Assembly: GCA_910579605.1 (NCBI GenBank) | Contig: CAJTUG010000029.1 | Coordinates: 1-30,098, forward strand | From: an uncultured Muribaculaceae bacterium | GTDB lineage: Bacteria; Bacteroidota; Bacteroidia; Bacteroidales; Muribaculaceae | Length of the DNA stretch: 30,098 nucleotides | Reading direction: 5' to 3' | Shown here: piece by piece, positions 14,990 through 23,563 of the stretch | How positions within the stretch are numbered: the stretch's first letter is position 1 | Layout: each line of letters opens with the position of its first letter | The notes under the pieces: model-generated | Told to the model about the DNA's origin: nothing | The model's database searches: none | The model's input: only the letters and a program-made list of their open reading frames with translations | Program-made: the position numbers and the translations under genes

Positions 14990-15112
14990 CTAAAAAATCT
15001 TAATAGCATGATGGGCGTGGCAATTATTTCTTAGCCTCATTGGCATTTTTTAATAGTTCAAGGGCTATTGTATCGCTTTTGGCCACTCTATGAATAATTT
15101 AGACACTTATGT

Positions 15113-15145
15113 TTTGGTTTGTGGTAATAAATTTTGTAAATTTGC
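15113..15145 (+). promoter_or_regulatory. Promoter of the nucleotide-sugar dehydratase gene
   Basis: TTTG at 15113-15116, a 20-base spacer and TAAATTTGC at 15137-15145 fit the consensus. The predicted start near 15150 gives a leader of about 36 bases. Confidence 0.6.
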
Positions 15146-15185
15146 AGCCTAAACCGATTTTCTAAAGTTGCTGCCTACCTGAAAG

Positions 15186-17189
15186 ATGAAAAAGAAACTA
15201 ATTAAGAAAATAGCAAATTCCAGGATAATAAGAGCGTTTGTAGCCAAGCCTACACCTAAATGGATGGTTTTCCTTGCCGATGTTCTTATTATTGCATTAA
15301 GCTGTTTGTGTGTGTTTGCATTCGGAGGTTCTTCGCAAGGAATATCCGGGGCTGTGTATGAACCTATGGTCCGGGGCCTTGTGGCTTTCGGCATTTATAC
15401 GATGTTGTCTTTGATTTTAGGGACAAGTCGCTATATCATTCGACTGTCGGTAATAGAAGACACATATAAGTTGGTGCTTCTTGTGGTTGTCTCGTCGTTG
15501 TCGCTTGCCGTGTTGTCGGTGGCTACACGTCTTGCTGCCGGATTTTACTATTACGATTTCTGGACCATATTTACCCTTGCGGTAATCTCGTTCTCGTTGA
15601 TGTTGCTTATGCGTCTGGCCATAAAATATCTATATATCACTGTGGCCGGCGTTACCCAGCTCAAGGAGCGAGTCATAGTTCTTGGTTCTGCAATCAATTC
15701 GTATTTCTTGGCTTCGGCATTGAAGAGCGAGTTTGAAGGCCGTTTTGACCCGGTTGCCTTGTTGAGTTTGTCGTCGCGAAACACAGACAGCACAGTTAAC
15801 GGTATTCCAATCGTGCCTTTTGACCCTGAAACTGTGCCGGAGGTGTTCGAATACTATAAGTGCAACACTCTTTTGTTCTTGTCTACGCAGTTGGAAATTA
15901 TGCGTAACGGTACAGCCGACGTTTTCCTTAGAAATCATGTTAAGCTTTTGATGCTTAACCAGGTTGAAGAATTTGATGTCAACGGTAAGGCAATGCCAAA
16001 TCTGTCGACCCACGTTCAGAATATAAGGATTGAAGACCTCTTGGGACGAGAGCCTATCCGTACGGAAAATCCCGTTATAAAGAGCGTTATCCGTGGTCAG
16101 ACTGTCATGATTACCGGTGCTGCCGGATCTATAGGTAGCGAAATTGTCCGTCAGGTTGCGGGCATGGGAGCCGCCGACATTGTGCTTTTGGACCAGGCCG
16201 AGACTCCTATGCACGACATGCAGCTTGAAATGGAGGCTGCGTTCCCGGATACGAAAATACATTTGTTTATAGGCGATGTTGCCAACTATAAGCGTATGGA
16301 GCATGCATTCCAGAAATATCATCCGCGATATGTGTTCCATGCAGCTGCATATAAACATGTTCCTATGATGGAGCGTAATCCGCCGGAGGCTGTTCTCACA
16401 AACGTTTTCGGTACAAAGAATATTGCCGATCTTTCGGTGAAATTCAACGTTGAGAAATTCGTCATGGTTTCTACGGATAAGGCTGTGAACCCCACCAACG
16501 TTATGGGTGCGTCTAAGCGTATTGCTGAGATTTATGTGCAATCCCTTTTCTTCCACCTCCGTAATAATTCCGACCGGCCGTCTACACGTTTCATCACTAC
16601 CCGTTTTGGCAACGTGCTCGGGTCTAATGGGTCGGTAATACCTCTTTTCCGCCGTCAGATTGAGCAGGGCGGTCCTGTGACCATAACCCACCGCAATATC
16701 ATAAGATATTTCATGACAATTCCGGAGGCTTGTTCTTTGGTGCTTGAGGCGGGATGTATGGGTAAAGGTGGCGAGATATTCGTATTCGACATGGGTGAAC
16801 CCGTTAAAATATGGGATCTGGCCGAGCGTATGATTTCGCTCTCAGGCCTTCGTGTAGGCGAAGATATCGAGATTGTTGAAACCGGTTTGCGCCCCGGCGA
16901 GAAACTTTATGAGGAGCTGCTCAACGAAAAAGAGCATACCATTGCCACGCATCATAAGAAAATTATGATTGCTCGTGTGCGGTCGTATGCATATGGCGAT
17001 GTTTTGGAACATCTTGAACGCCTTCATGCCGCAGTTGAAGCCGGTGCAAGCCATGACATAGTGGCGGAAATGAAGCATATCGTGCCGGAATTTAAGTCCA
17101 ATAACTCAATTTGGCAGAAGGTTGACGAGGAAATTAAAGAGGAACCAGATGCATTTACTATGCACGAAATAGATACCAACAATAAATGA
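15186..17189 (+). CDS. Membrane-bound nucleotide-sugar 4,6-dehydratase (WbpM/FlaA1/CapD family)
   Basis: This 667-residue protein has four membrane helices (about 27-47, 61-81, 95-116 and 126-148). A first nucleotide-binding-like domain (about 160-285) and an extended short-chain dehydrogenase domain (about 300-590) follow. The NAD-binding motif is TGAAGSIGSE (310-319), followed by HAAAYKHVP (385-393). The catalytic region VSTDKAVNPTNVMGASK (428-444) has methionine at 440 where most family members have tyrosine, as in the WbpM-type SMK triad. Such enzymes convert UDP-GlcNAc to a 4-keto-6-deoxy sugar for capsule, LPS or glycoprotein glycans. No glycosyltransferase or flippase gene adjoins it, so it stands outside a polysaccharide cluster. 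DUF4923 follows with an ATGA overlap. Confidence 0.9.
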   Translation: MKKKLIKKIANSRIIRAFVAKPTPKWMVFLADVLIIALSCLCVFAFGGSSQGISGAVYEPMVRGLVAFGIYTMLSLILGTSRYIIRLSVIEDTYKLVLLVVVSSLSLAVLSVATRLAAGFYYYDFWTIFTLAVISFSLMLLMRLAIKYLYITVAGVTQLKERVIVLGSAINSYFLASALKSEFEGRFDPVALLSLSSRNTDSTVNGIPIVPFDPETVPEVFEYYKCNTLLFLSTQLEIMRNGTADVFLRNHVKLLMLNQVEEFDVNGKAMPNLSTHVQNIRIEDLLGREPIRTENPVIKSVIRGQTVMITGAAGSIGSEIVRQVAGMGAADIVLLDQAETPMHDMQLEMEAAFPDTKIHLFIGDVANYKRMEHAFQKYHPRYVFHAAAYKHVPMMERNPPEAVLTNVFGTKNIADLSVKFNVEKFVMVSTDKAVNPTNVMGASKRIAEIYVQSLFFHLRNNSDRPSTRFITTRFGNVLGSNGSVIPLFRRQIEQGGPVTITHRNIIRYFMTIPEACSLVLEAGCMGKGGEIFVFDMGEPVKIWDLAERMISLSGLRVGEDIEIVETGLRPGEKLYEELLNEKEHTIATHHKKIMIARVRSYAYGDVLEHLERLHAAVEAGASHDIVAEMKHIVPEFKSNNSIWQKVDEEIKEEPDAFTMHEIDTNNK

Positions 17190-17851
17190 AAAGAATAATC
17201 GTAGCCGCAACTGCAGCTTTGGCGCTGCTTTGCGGGAGTTTGCCGGCAAATGCGTTTGATCCCAAAGAAATACTTTCTGGTTTGGCCGGAGGGAATTCCG
17301 GATCGGAAGAATCTGAGTCGAGCCCATTGGGAGCTATTGGCGATTTTATAAATAACACTTTGGCTTCCAATAAGTTTTCTATTGATGATTTGACCGGTAC
17401 ATGGACATATGTTTCGCCGGCAGTGAGTTTCCAAAGCGGAAATGCTCTCAAAAAAATAGGAGGTGCAGCCGCAGCTACTGCGCTCGAGGACAAATTGGAG
17501 CCTTACTATAAGCGCTTAGGGTTCAACCGGACAAGTCTTGTTGTGGATGCCGACCATAATTTCACTCTCAAATTGGGCTTGGTAACTCTTAAGGGTGTTG
17601 TGGAGAAAACCGATGACGACCGCCTCCAGTTTAATCTCAATGCTTTCAACCGTATTTCTCTTGGCAAGCTTACAGCAAACGCAACCAAGAGCGGCAACAC
17701 GTTGAACCTGACTTTTGACGCGTCTAAACTTATTGATGTGCTTTCTAAGATTTCCGGAGTCTTGAATAATTCTACACTCACGACCCTCTCGGATCTGCTT
17801 AACTCTTATGAGGGTGTTTATATGGGTTTTAAGCTTAACGGAAAGAAATAA
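17186..17851 (+). CDS. DUF4923-family exported protein
   Basis: The 221-residue protein has a signal peptide (1-23, ending PANA) and a low-complexity Gly/Ser/Glu stretch (about 33-47). A beta-rich domain (about 68-221) follows, starting DDLTGTWTYVSPAVSFQS. I recognise the DUF4923 pattern found in Bacteroidales, whose function is unknown. The Leu-Thr-Gly-Thr-Trp opening recalls lipocalin-like calycin domains of this phylum, which is a weak structural hint only. Its ATG overlaps the dehydratase stop as ATGA, so the two are translationally coupled. A terminator follows immediately. Confidence 0.8.
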   Translation: MKRIIVAATAALALLCGSLPANAFDPKEILSGLAGGNSGSEESESSPLGAIGDFINNTLASNKFSIDDLTGTWTYVSPAVSFQSGNALKKIGGAAAATALEDKLEPYYKRLGFNRTSLVVDADHNFTLKLGLVTLKGVVEKTDDDRLQFNLNAFNRISLGKLTANATKSGNTLNLTFDASKLIDVLSKISGVLNNSTLTTLSDLLNSYEGVYMGFKLNGKK

Positions 17852-17879
17852 ATCCAAATTGCTCTCAAAAAAACTTAAA

Positions 17880-17913
17880 AACGCTGTTTGAGTTATGCCA
17901 AACGGCGTTTTTT
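17880..17913 (+). terminator. Rho-independent terminator after the DUF4923 gene
   Basis: AACGCTGTTTG (17880-17890) pairs with CAAACGGCGTT (17899-17909) with one wobble and an eight-base loop, followed by a T run to 17913. An A-rich run precedes it, so it may work in both directions. Confidence 0.85.
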
Positions 17914-17916
17914 GTG

Positions 17917-17925
17917 TAATTTTGC
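17917..17925 (+). promoter_or_regulatory. -7 element of the nhaC-like gene, abutting a terminator
   Basis: TAATTTTGC lies only three bases after the U tract of the preceding terminator, so any -33 contact falls within the hairpin. The predicted start near 17930 supports translation from 17963. Confidence 0.5.
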
Positions 17926-17962
17926 GCCATATTTCCAATTTTTAGGTACGAAAAGAATAAGA

Positions 17963-19417
17963 TTGAAAAATAAGGTGTTTTCTACGGCACAAGGTTTGCC
18001 GTCTTTCTCCGTTTCTGTGGCGCCCGTTATGCTCCTTCTTGGGGCGCTTGCCGCAGTGCTTGTTTTCTTGGGTCCTGATGCTATTTCCGAGGTCAGCCCC
18101 TATGCTCTTTTAGCTGCGTCTGCGGCATCAGTTGTTTTTACGGCGCTGACCGTAGGCCTTTCGCGGCGAGGTATGTTTCTGGGTTTTTTCAGAAGCGCCA
18201 GGCAGATTATGCCTGCAATTCCCATGCTTATATTCATTGCAGTAGTCTCCACCACATGGATGCTCAGCGGTGTTGTCCCGACTCTTATTTGCTATGGTCT
18301 TGAATTGCTTACTCCTGCTACGTTTTTGGTGGTTTGCTGCCTTGTGTGTGCGCTCATATCTGTCCTTACGGGCAGCTCCTGGAGTACCATTGCTACGATA
18401 GGTGTGGCTTTTATGGGTATCGGGACCGTTATGGGTTTTCATCCGGGCTGGGTAGCCGGTGCAATTATTTCCGGTGCTTATTTCGGTGATAAAGTGTCGC
18501 CGTTGAGCGATACTACCGTTGTGGCTTCGTCTGCATGCGGAGTGGATTTGTTTAAGCATATCCGTTATCTCATGCTGACAGCGATACCGTCGATGGGAGT
18601 GGCGTTGGTTGCTTTCCTTGTGGCTGGATTATGTACAGAAACGAGCAGTAGTGTGGCGACGGCAGAGATACTCGGTGCTTTGCATGCTACTTTCAATATC
18701 TCGCCGGTAACCCTCGTTATCCCGGCGCTTACTTTTACATTGATAATGTTCCGTGTGCCCACATTGCTGACCCTTTTCCTTAGCGGTATGTTTGGCTTGG
18801 CCGGAATTTTTGTTTTCCAAGGAGACCTTGTCGAGCTGCTCGGTGGAGCTTCGCCTAAGATGATAAGCCACCTTTTGTGGTCGGAAACCACATTTCAGAC
18901 GGGGCATGCCGTATTTGATGATCTTGTTACCACGGGGGGCATATCCGGAATGCTATCTACGATTTTCCTGATAACATGTGCCATGATTTTCGGCACAGCT
19001 ATGATAGGTACAGGTATGCTCACGAGCATTACCAGTGCTATAATCTGGCGTTTGCGCAATCGTATTTCTGTCGTGTCGTCTACTGTGGCAGGGGGGCTTT
19101 TCTTAAATTGCTGTACGGCAGACCAGTATCTTTCTATCATTATCGGCGGTAATATGTTCCGCAACGTTTATCGTAGGGTCGGTCTTGAGCCGCGTTTGCT
19201 CAGCCGTACTCTTGAAGACTCTGTGTCGGTTACATCTGTGCTTATTCCATGGAACTCCTGCGGTGTTACACAATCTACCGTTTTGGGCGTTTCTACCCTC
19301 GTGTATTTCCCGTTTTGCATTTTCAATTACCTGTCGCCGTTAATGTCGTTGCTCATGGCTTTGACCGGATTCAAGATCAAGCAGGTGGTAGGCCGTCGCG
19401 TTGCAGCTCCGGCATGA
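17963..19417 (+). CDS. nhaC: Na+/H+ antiporter NhaC family
   Basis: The protein (484 residues from a TTG at 17963) is a polytopic inner-membrane transporter of about 12 helices. It carries the NhaC hallmark GAYFGDKVSPLSDTT, preceded by TGSSWSTIATIG and followed later by NCCTADQYLSIIIGGNMFR. NhaC proteins exchange sodium for protons and support pH and sodium homeostasis. This fits a cell that also runs a sodium-coupled symporter. The frame extends to 17888, but that start lies in the terminator upstream of the promoter. The TTG at 17963 (LKNKVFSTAQG) is the first plausible start after the predicted transcription start, and a GTG at 17975 is an alternative. The neighbouring genes are unrelated in function. 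Confidence 0.9.
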   Translation: MKNKVFSTAQGLPSFSVSVAPVMLLLGALAAVLVFLGPDAISEVSPYALLAASAASVVFTALTVGLSRRGMFLGFFRSARQIMPAIPMLIFIAVVSTTWMLSGVVPTLICYGLELLTPATFLVVCCLVCALISVLTGSSWSTIATIGVAFMGIGTVMGFHPGWVAGAIISGAYFGDKVSPLSDTTVVASSACGVDLFKHIRYLMLTAIPSMGVALVAFLVAGLCTETSSSVATAEILGALHATFNISPVTLVIPALTFTLIMFRVPTLLTLFLSGMFGLAGIFVFQGDLVELLGGASPKMISHLLWSETTFQTGHAVFDDLVTTGGISGMLSTIFLITCAMIFGTAMIGTGMLTSITSAIIWRLRNRISVVSSTVAGGLFLNCCTADQYLSIIIGGNMFRNVYRRVGLEPRLLSRTLEDSVSVTSVLIPWNSCGVTQSTVLGVSTLVYFPFCIFNYLSPLMSLLMALTGFKIKQVVGRRVAAPA

Positions 19418-19470
19418 AAATAGAATTGCAATAGTGCTTAATTTTATTTTATTACATGGGGATTTTTTCG

Positions 19471-19479
19471 TAATTTTGC
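19471..19479 (+). promoter_or_regulatory. -7 element of the purH promoter
   Basis: TAATTTTGC predicts a start near 19483 and a leader of about 22 bases. No purine riboswitch fold is visible in so short a leader, and the -33 region is poor. Confidence 0.5.
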
Positions 19480-19504
19480 AGTTCATAAGACACCAATATT
19501 TAAA

Positions 19505-21046
19505 ATGCAGACTTTCAAAGAAATCCGTACCGCCCTTATCTCGGTATACAATAAAGACCGGATAGAGGGCATAGTGCGCAAACTCGCAGCGCAAGGGGTA
19601 ACACTTTTATCAACCGGCGGTTCACGATCGTTTATCGAAGGCTTGGGCTTCGAATGCAAGGCGGTAGAAGATCTTACCGGCTATCCGTCGATTTTGGGCG
19701 GCCGTGTCAAGACTTTGCATCCCAAAGTTTTTGGCGGTATTTTGGGCCGTCGCGAAAACGAAAGCGATCTTGCCGAGATGGAACGTTATGAAATTCCGGC
19801 AATAGACCTTGTGGTAGTGGATTTATACCCCTTTGAAAAGACTGTAGCTTCGGGTGCCGGTTTCCAAGAGATTATAGAAAAGATAGATATAGGAGGTATT
19901 TCCCTCATCCGTGCGGCAGCAAAAAACTTTGCAGATACTGCCATAGTGGCTTCAGAGGCAGAATTCCCTTATCTTGAAGATCTCCTTGATGCCCAAGGAG
20001 CAAAAACTACCTATGAGCAACGTCTTTACTTGGCTCGCCGTGCTTTTGCCGTTTCTTCGGGGTACGATACTGCAATTTACAATTGGTTTGACAATCAGGC
20101 TCCCGTTCAGCCCAGTTATTCGTCGGCTTTGCGAGTGGCAGTAGATGGAGCCAAGGGTTTGCGCTATGGCGAAAATCCTCACCAGCAAGCTTGTTTCTTT
20201 GGCGATTTCAATGCTTGGTTTGACCAACTTCACGGAAAGGAGATTTCTTATAATAACTTGCTCGACATAGACTCTGCCGTAAACCTTATCGACGAGTTCC
20301 AAGGCACGACAGTGGCCATCCTCAAGCATAATAACGCTTGTGGTCTTGCCACACGTCCTACCGTGGCACAGGCATGGGCCGATGCACTTGCAGGAGATCC
20401 TGTTTCGGCTTTTGGCGGTATTGTGATAACAAACGGCCAAATAGATGAAGATGCAGCAGCCGAAATCGGCAAAATTTTCTTTGAGGTGGTGATAGCGCCT
20501 TCTTACACCCCTGAAGCGCTTGAAATACTCAAGCAGAAGAAAAACCGTATAATATTGGTCCGCAAGGATGCTGCAAAAACCGGAAAGACAATGCGCAGTA
20601 TTCTCGGTGGTGTGCTTGTGCAAGATGCCGACTCCAAGCAGGAGTGCGGCGACGACCTTACTTTGGTTGCCGGTCCTGCGTTGACACAGGAAATTACCGA
20701 CGATTTGCTTTTTGCAAACAAGATTGTTAAGCATAGCAAGAGCAATGCTATAGTTCTTGCTCGCAACGGGCAGCTTTTGGCTTCCGGTGTCGGTCAGACA
20801 TCTCGCGTCGACGCGTTAAAACATGCTGTGGAGAAAGCTCGTTCTTTCGGTTTCGACCTTTCCGGAGCAGTAATGGCATCGGATGCATTCTTCCCCTTTG
20901 CCGATTGTGTGGAGATCGCCCATCTTGCCGGTATTTCTTCGGTGATACAACCTGGCGGTTCTATTCGCGACAACGACTCAGTGGAATATTGCCGTAAACA
21001 CGATATGACAATGGTGATGACCGGTTTCCGTCATTTCCGCCATTGA
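19505..21046 (+). CDS. purH: Bifunctional AICAR transformylase/IMP cyclohydrolase
   Basis: This 513-residue enzyme performs the last two steps of IMP synthesis in the cytoplasm. The IMP cyclohydrolase (MGS-like) domain spans about 1-195, with STGGS (36-40) and GGRVKTLHPK (65-74). The AICAR formyltransferase domain spans about 205-513, with RYGENPHQ (220-227), the catalytic KHNNACG (274-280) and SDAFFPF near the end. Length is typical. It precedes the mre operon by 46 bases, a gene order seen in other Bacteroidales, but a separate -7 element in the gap suggests independent mreB transcription as well. Confidence 0.97.
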   Translation: MQTFKEIRTALISVYNKDRIEGIVRKLAAQGVTLLSTGGSRSFIEGLGFECKAVEDLTGYPSILGGRVKTLHPKVFGGILGRRENESDLAEMERYEIPAIDLVVVDLYPFEKTVASGAGFQEIIEKIDIGGISLIRAAAKNFADTAIVASEAEFPYLEDLLDAQGAKTTYEQRLYLARRAFAVSSGYDTAIYNWFDNQAPVQPSYSSALRVAVDGAKGLRYGENPHQQACFFGDFNAWFDQLHGKEISYNNLLDIDSAVNLIDEFQGTTVAILKHNNACGLATRPTVAQAWADALAGDPVSAFGGIVITNGQIDEDAAAEIGKIFFEVVIAPSYTPEALEILKQKKNRIILVRKDAAKTGKTMRSILGGVLVQDADSKQECGDDLTLVAGPALTQEITDDLLFANKIVKHSKSNAIVLARNGQLLASGVGQTSRVDALKHAVEKARSFGFDLSGAVMASDAFFPFADCVEIAHLAGISSVIQPGGSIRDNDSVEYCRKHDMTMVMTGFRHFRH

Positions 21047-21056
21047 TTCAAACCCT

Positions 21057-21064
21057 TAATTTTG
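21057..21064 (+). promoter_or_regulatory. Possible -7 element of the mreB operon
   Basis: TAATTTTG in the 46-base purH-mreB gap predicts a start near 21069 and a leader of about 24 bases. There is no clear -33 TTTG, and read-through from purH is also possible. Confidence 0.4.
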
Positions 21065-21092
21065 ACAAATTCTCTACTCTACCATCCAAAAA

Positions 21093-22112
21093 ATGAGACT
21101 ATTCTCGCTAACAAAAGAAATAGCAATCGACCTTGGCACAGCCAATACGATTATAATACACAATGACAAGATCGTTATTAACGAACCGTCGATTGTGGCA
21201 CTTGACAACCGCACAGACAAACTTATAGCTGTAGGCAAAGAAGCACACCTCATGGAAGGTAAAGGACATCCGGGAATCCGCACAGTCCGTCCGCTCCGCA
21301 AAGGTGTGATAGCCGATTTCAATGCCGCGGAGCTGATGATCCGCGGACTCGTCAAAAAGGCTTCGACAAAGAACAACTGGTTCTCTCCGTCTCTCCGCAT
21401 GGTAGTGGGTATTCCTTCCGGTTCTACCGAGGTGGAGGTGAGAGCCGTGCGAGACTCTTCGGAACATGCCGACGGCCGCGATGTCTACATGATTCATGAG
21501 CCTATGGCAGCAGCCTTGGGTATAGGTCTTGATGTTGAAGCTCCTCAAGGGAACATGATTGTTGATATAGGCGGTGGTACTACAGAAATTGCCGTTATTT
21601 CTCTTGGTGGTATTGTAAGCAACAAGAGTATCCAGATTGCCGGAGATGACTTGACCGACGATATCTTGAACCATATGCGTCGTGCGCACAATATCAAGGT
21701 TGGAGTTCGCACGGCAGAGCAAATCAAGATGCATGTGGGTTCTGCATTGACAGAGTTGGAAAATCCGCCGGAAGATTATGTGGTTCATGGTCCTAATCTG
21801 ATGACATCCTTGCCTCTGGAAGTGCCTGTAAGTTATCAGGAAATCTGTCACTGTATAGAGAAAACGATATCTAAAATAGAGGCTGCTGTATTGAGCGCAT
21901 TAGAACAGACACCTCCGGAATTGTATGCCGACATTGTCCGCAACGGTATATGGCTTGCCGGCGGCGGCGCTTTGCTCCGAGGCTTGGATAAGCGCCTTAT
22001 AGACAAAATTGGTATCCAGTTCCATATTGCCGAAGATCCCCTCTTGGCAGTAGCCAAGGGTACGGGTGTAGCACTCAAGAACATCCATAAGTTCTCCTTC
22101 CTCATCCGCTAA
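21093..22112 (+). CDS. mreB: Rod shape-determining actin MreB
   Basis: This 339-residue actin homologue polymerises under the inner membrane and guides lateral wall synthesis. It shows phosphate-1 DLGTANT (13-19), phosphate-2 DIGGGTTE (158-165), the connecting HEPMAAALG (135-143) and the adenosine motif LAGGGALLRG. Length and N-terminus are typical. It is the first gene of mreB-mreC-mreD-mrdA-rodA and indicates a rod or ovoid cell. Confidence 0.98.
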   Translation: MRLFSLTKEIAIDLGTANTIIIHNDKIVINEPSIVALDNRTDKLIAVGKEAHLMEGKGHPGIRTVRPLRKGVIADFNAAELMIRGLVKKASTKNNWFSPSLRMVVGIPSGSTEVEVRAVRDSSEHADGRDVYMIHEPMAAALGIGLDVEAPQGNMIVDIGGGTTEIAVISLGGIVSNKSIQIAGDDLTDDILNHMRRAHNIKVGVRTAEQIKMHVGSALTELENPPEDYVVHGPNLMTSLPLEVPVSYQEICHCIEKTISKIEAAVLSALEQTPPELYADIVRNGIWLAGGGALLRGLDKRLIDKIGIQFHIAEDPLLAVAKGTGVALKNIHKFSFLIR

Positions 22113-22129
22113 AAATCCGTTTCGGGGCA

Positions 22130-22999
22130 GTGAACGAACTTTTCGCTTTCTTGTTGAGGAACAGCAAGTGGTTTGTCTTCACGTTTTTCGTGGCGATAAG
22201 TGTTACTATGCTGCTTCATGGCGACCCATACCGACAGCATGTATATCTTACGTCGGCCGGTCGTATGGCCTCTTCGGTATACAAAGGCGCCAATAATGTT
22301 ACCTCATATTTCAATCTCCACGAAATCAACGGGGAACTTAACAGCCGCAATGCGAACTTGCAAGCCGAGGTGTCGCGCTTGCAAGAAACCATTGCGCTGC
22401 TGCAAGAACAGTTGTTTACAGATACCCTTGTGCCCGATTCCGGTGTGCGACATTTTGAGTTTATCGTTGCTCACGTAATTAACAACAGTATTTCTCATCC
22501 GTATAATTACCTGACCATAAATAAAGGAAGCCACGACGGGATTTCGCCGGAGCTTGGTGTGATAGACCGCAATGGCGTGGTTGGTATCGTAAGCAATGTC
22601 GGGCCGGGTAGTTCGAGGGTGATATCGCTGCTAAATCCTCATTTCCGTCTATCGTGCAAAATCAAGCGTACCGATTATTTCGGGTCGCTTGTATGGGACG
22701 GTCAGAGCCCTGAGATTGCATTGTTGGAGGAGTTGCCACGCCATACTCGCTTTGATATCGGCGATACGATAGTGACAAGCGGTTATTCGGCAGTTTTTCC
22801 TGCCGGGTTGCCTGTAGGAGTGGTAATTGACGACGATACGGACCGTAACCAGAATTTCTTTACCCTTAAAGTACGGCTTTTGGCAGATTTCACTACCTTG
22901 AGCAATGTTCAGGTGGTTCTGAATAATCAGGCAGAAGAATTACGGGTACTACGAGCCGGCGAAGAAAACGACAGTAAAAAGAATCCATTCGGCAATTGA
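22130..22999 (+). CDS. mreC: Rod shape-determining protein MreC
   Basis: This 289-residue protein starts at a GTG (22130), 17 bases after mreB. It has one membrane helix (about 13-30), a periplasmic coiled coil (about 65-105) and the two beta-domain MreC fold, with YLTINKGSHDGISPELGVI and VVGIVSNVGPGSSRV. MreC activates the PBP2-RodA synthase and links it to MreB filaments. The GTG fits the membrane topology, with a short cytoplasmic start MNELFAFLLRNSKW, and no upstream alternative exists in the gap. Confidence 0.95.
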   Translation: MNELFAFLLRNSKWFVFTFFVAISVTMLLHGDPYRQHVYLTSAGRMASSVYKGANNVTSYFNLHEINGELNSRNANLQAEVSRLQETIALLQEQLFTDTLVPDSGVRHFEFIVAHVINNSISHPYNYLTINKGSHDGISPELGVIDRNGVVGIVSNVGPGSSRVISLLNPHFRLSCKIKRTDYFGSLVWDGQSPEIALLEELPRHTRFDIGDTIVTSGYSAVFPAGLPVGVVIDDDTDRNQNFFTLKVRLLADFTTLSNVQVVLNNQAEELRVLRAGEENDSKKNPFGN

Positions 23000-23005
23000 A
23001 CATTT

Positions 23006-23527
23006 ATGACTAAATCGGCAATAAAATTTGCATTGGCATTTTTGCTGCTTGTACCGGCTCAGGCTGTTATTTTCAACCATCTTGTGCTGTTTTCTGTGGC
23101 TGTGCCCATTGTGTTCATATGTCTTATAATCAAACTTCCGATCACAGTAGGTACTAATCTGTCGGTTTTGGCAGGTTTCCTTGCCGGATTTTTTGTTGAT
23201 GTGTTTTGCGATACACCCGGTGTCAATGCTTTGTGTTGCACTGTTTTGGCGTTTGCCCGTAAACCAATATTCCACTTATATGTTTCTATGGATGACGATT
23301 TGGCAGGTCGGTCGCCCTCGACGCGTTCTATGGGCTACTCTGCATTCATGAAATATATGAGTACGATGGTGCTTGTGTATTGCGGAATGCTTTTTATGGT
23401 AGAAGCCTTCCAGTTCTTTAATTTCAGGCTTCTTATTCTGCGTATTGCAGCTTCGTCGGTCTATACTTTCGTGCTATTGTATGCTATAGACTGTCTGACG
23501 GTTCGCAAGCATGATACTGCTGTCTGA
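23006..23527 (+). CDS. mreD: Rod shape-determining protein MreD
   Basis: This 173-residue protein has about five membrane helices and begins six bases after mreC. Sequence motifs in MreD are weak, but the FLAGFFVDVFCDTPGVNALCC segment matches the family's GLxxDxxxxxxxGxxA pattern, and its position between mreC and mrdA is diagnostic. It acts in the inner membrane with MreC to regulate the elongation synthase. Confidence 0.9.
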   Translation: MTKSAIKFALAFLLLVPAQAVIFNHLVLFSVAVPIVFICLIIKLPITVGTNLSVLAGFLAGFFVDVFCDTPGVNALCCTVLAFARKPIFHLYVSMDDDLAGRSPSTRSMGYSAFMKYMSTMVLVYCGMLFMVEAFQFFNFRLLILRIAASSVYTFVLLYAIDCLTVRKHDTAV

Positions 23528-23563
23528 TTCTACATCCTCTCAATCCTCTTCAAGACCCAAGCA

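Noticed and set aside
15630..16691. Minus-strand open frame of 353 codons
   Set aside because: It lies wholly inside the dehydratase gene, which has diagnostic NAD-binding and catalytic motifs. The frame has no recognisable domain and a His/Arg-rich composition.
19952..20734. Minus-strand open frame of 260 codons
   Set aside because: It is a shadow of purH, with no domain or promoter context.
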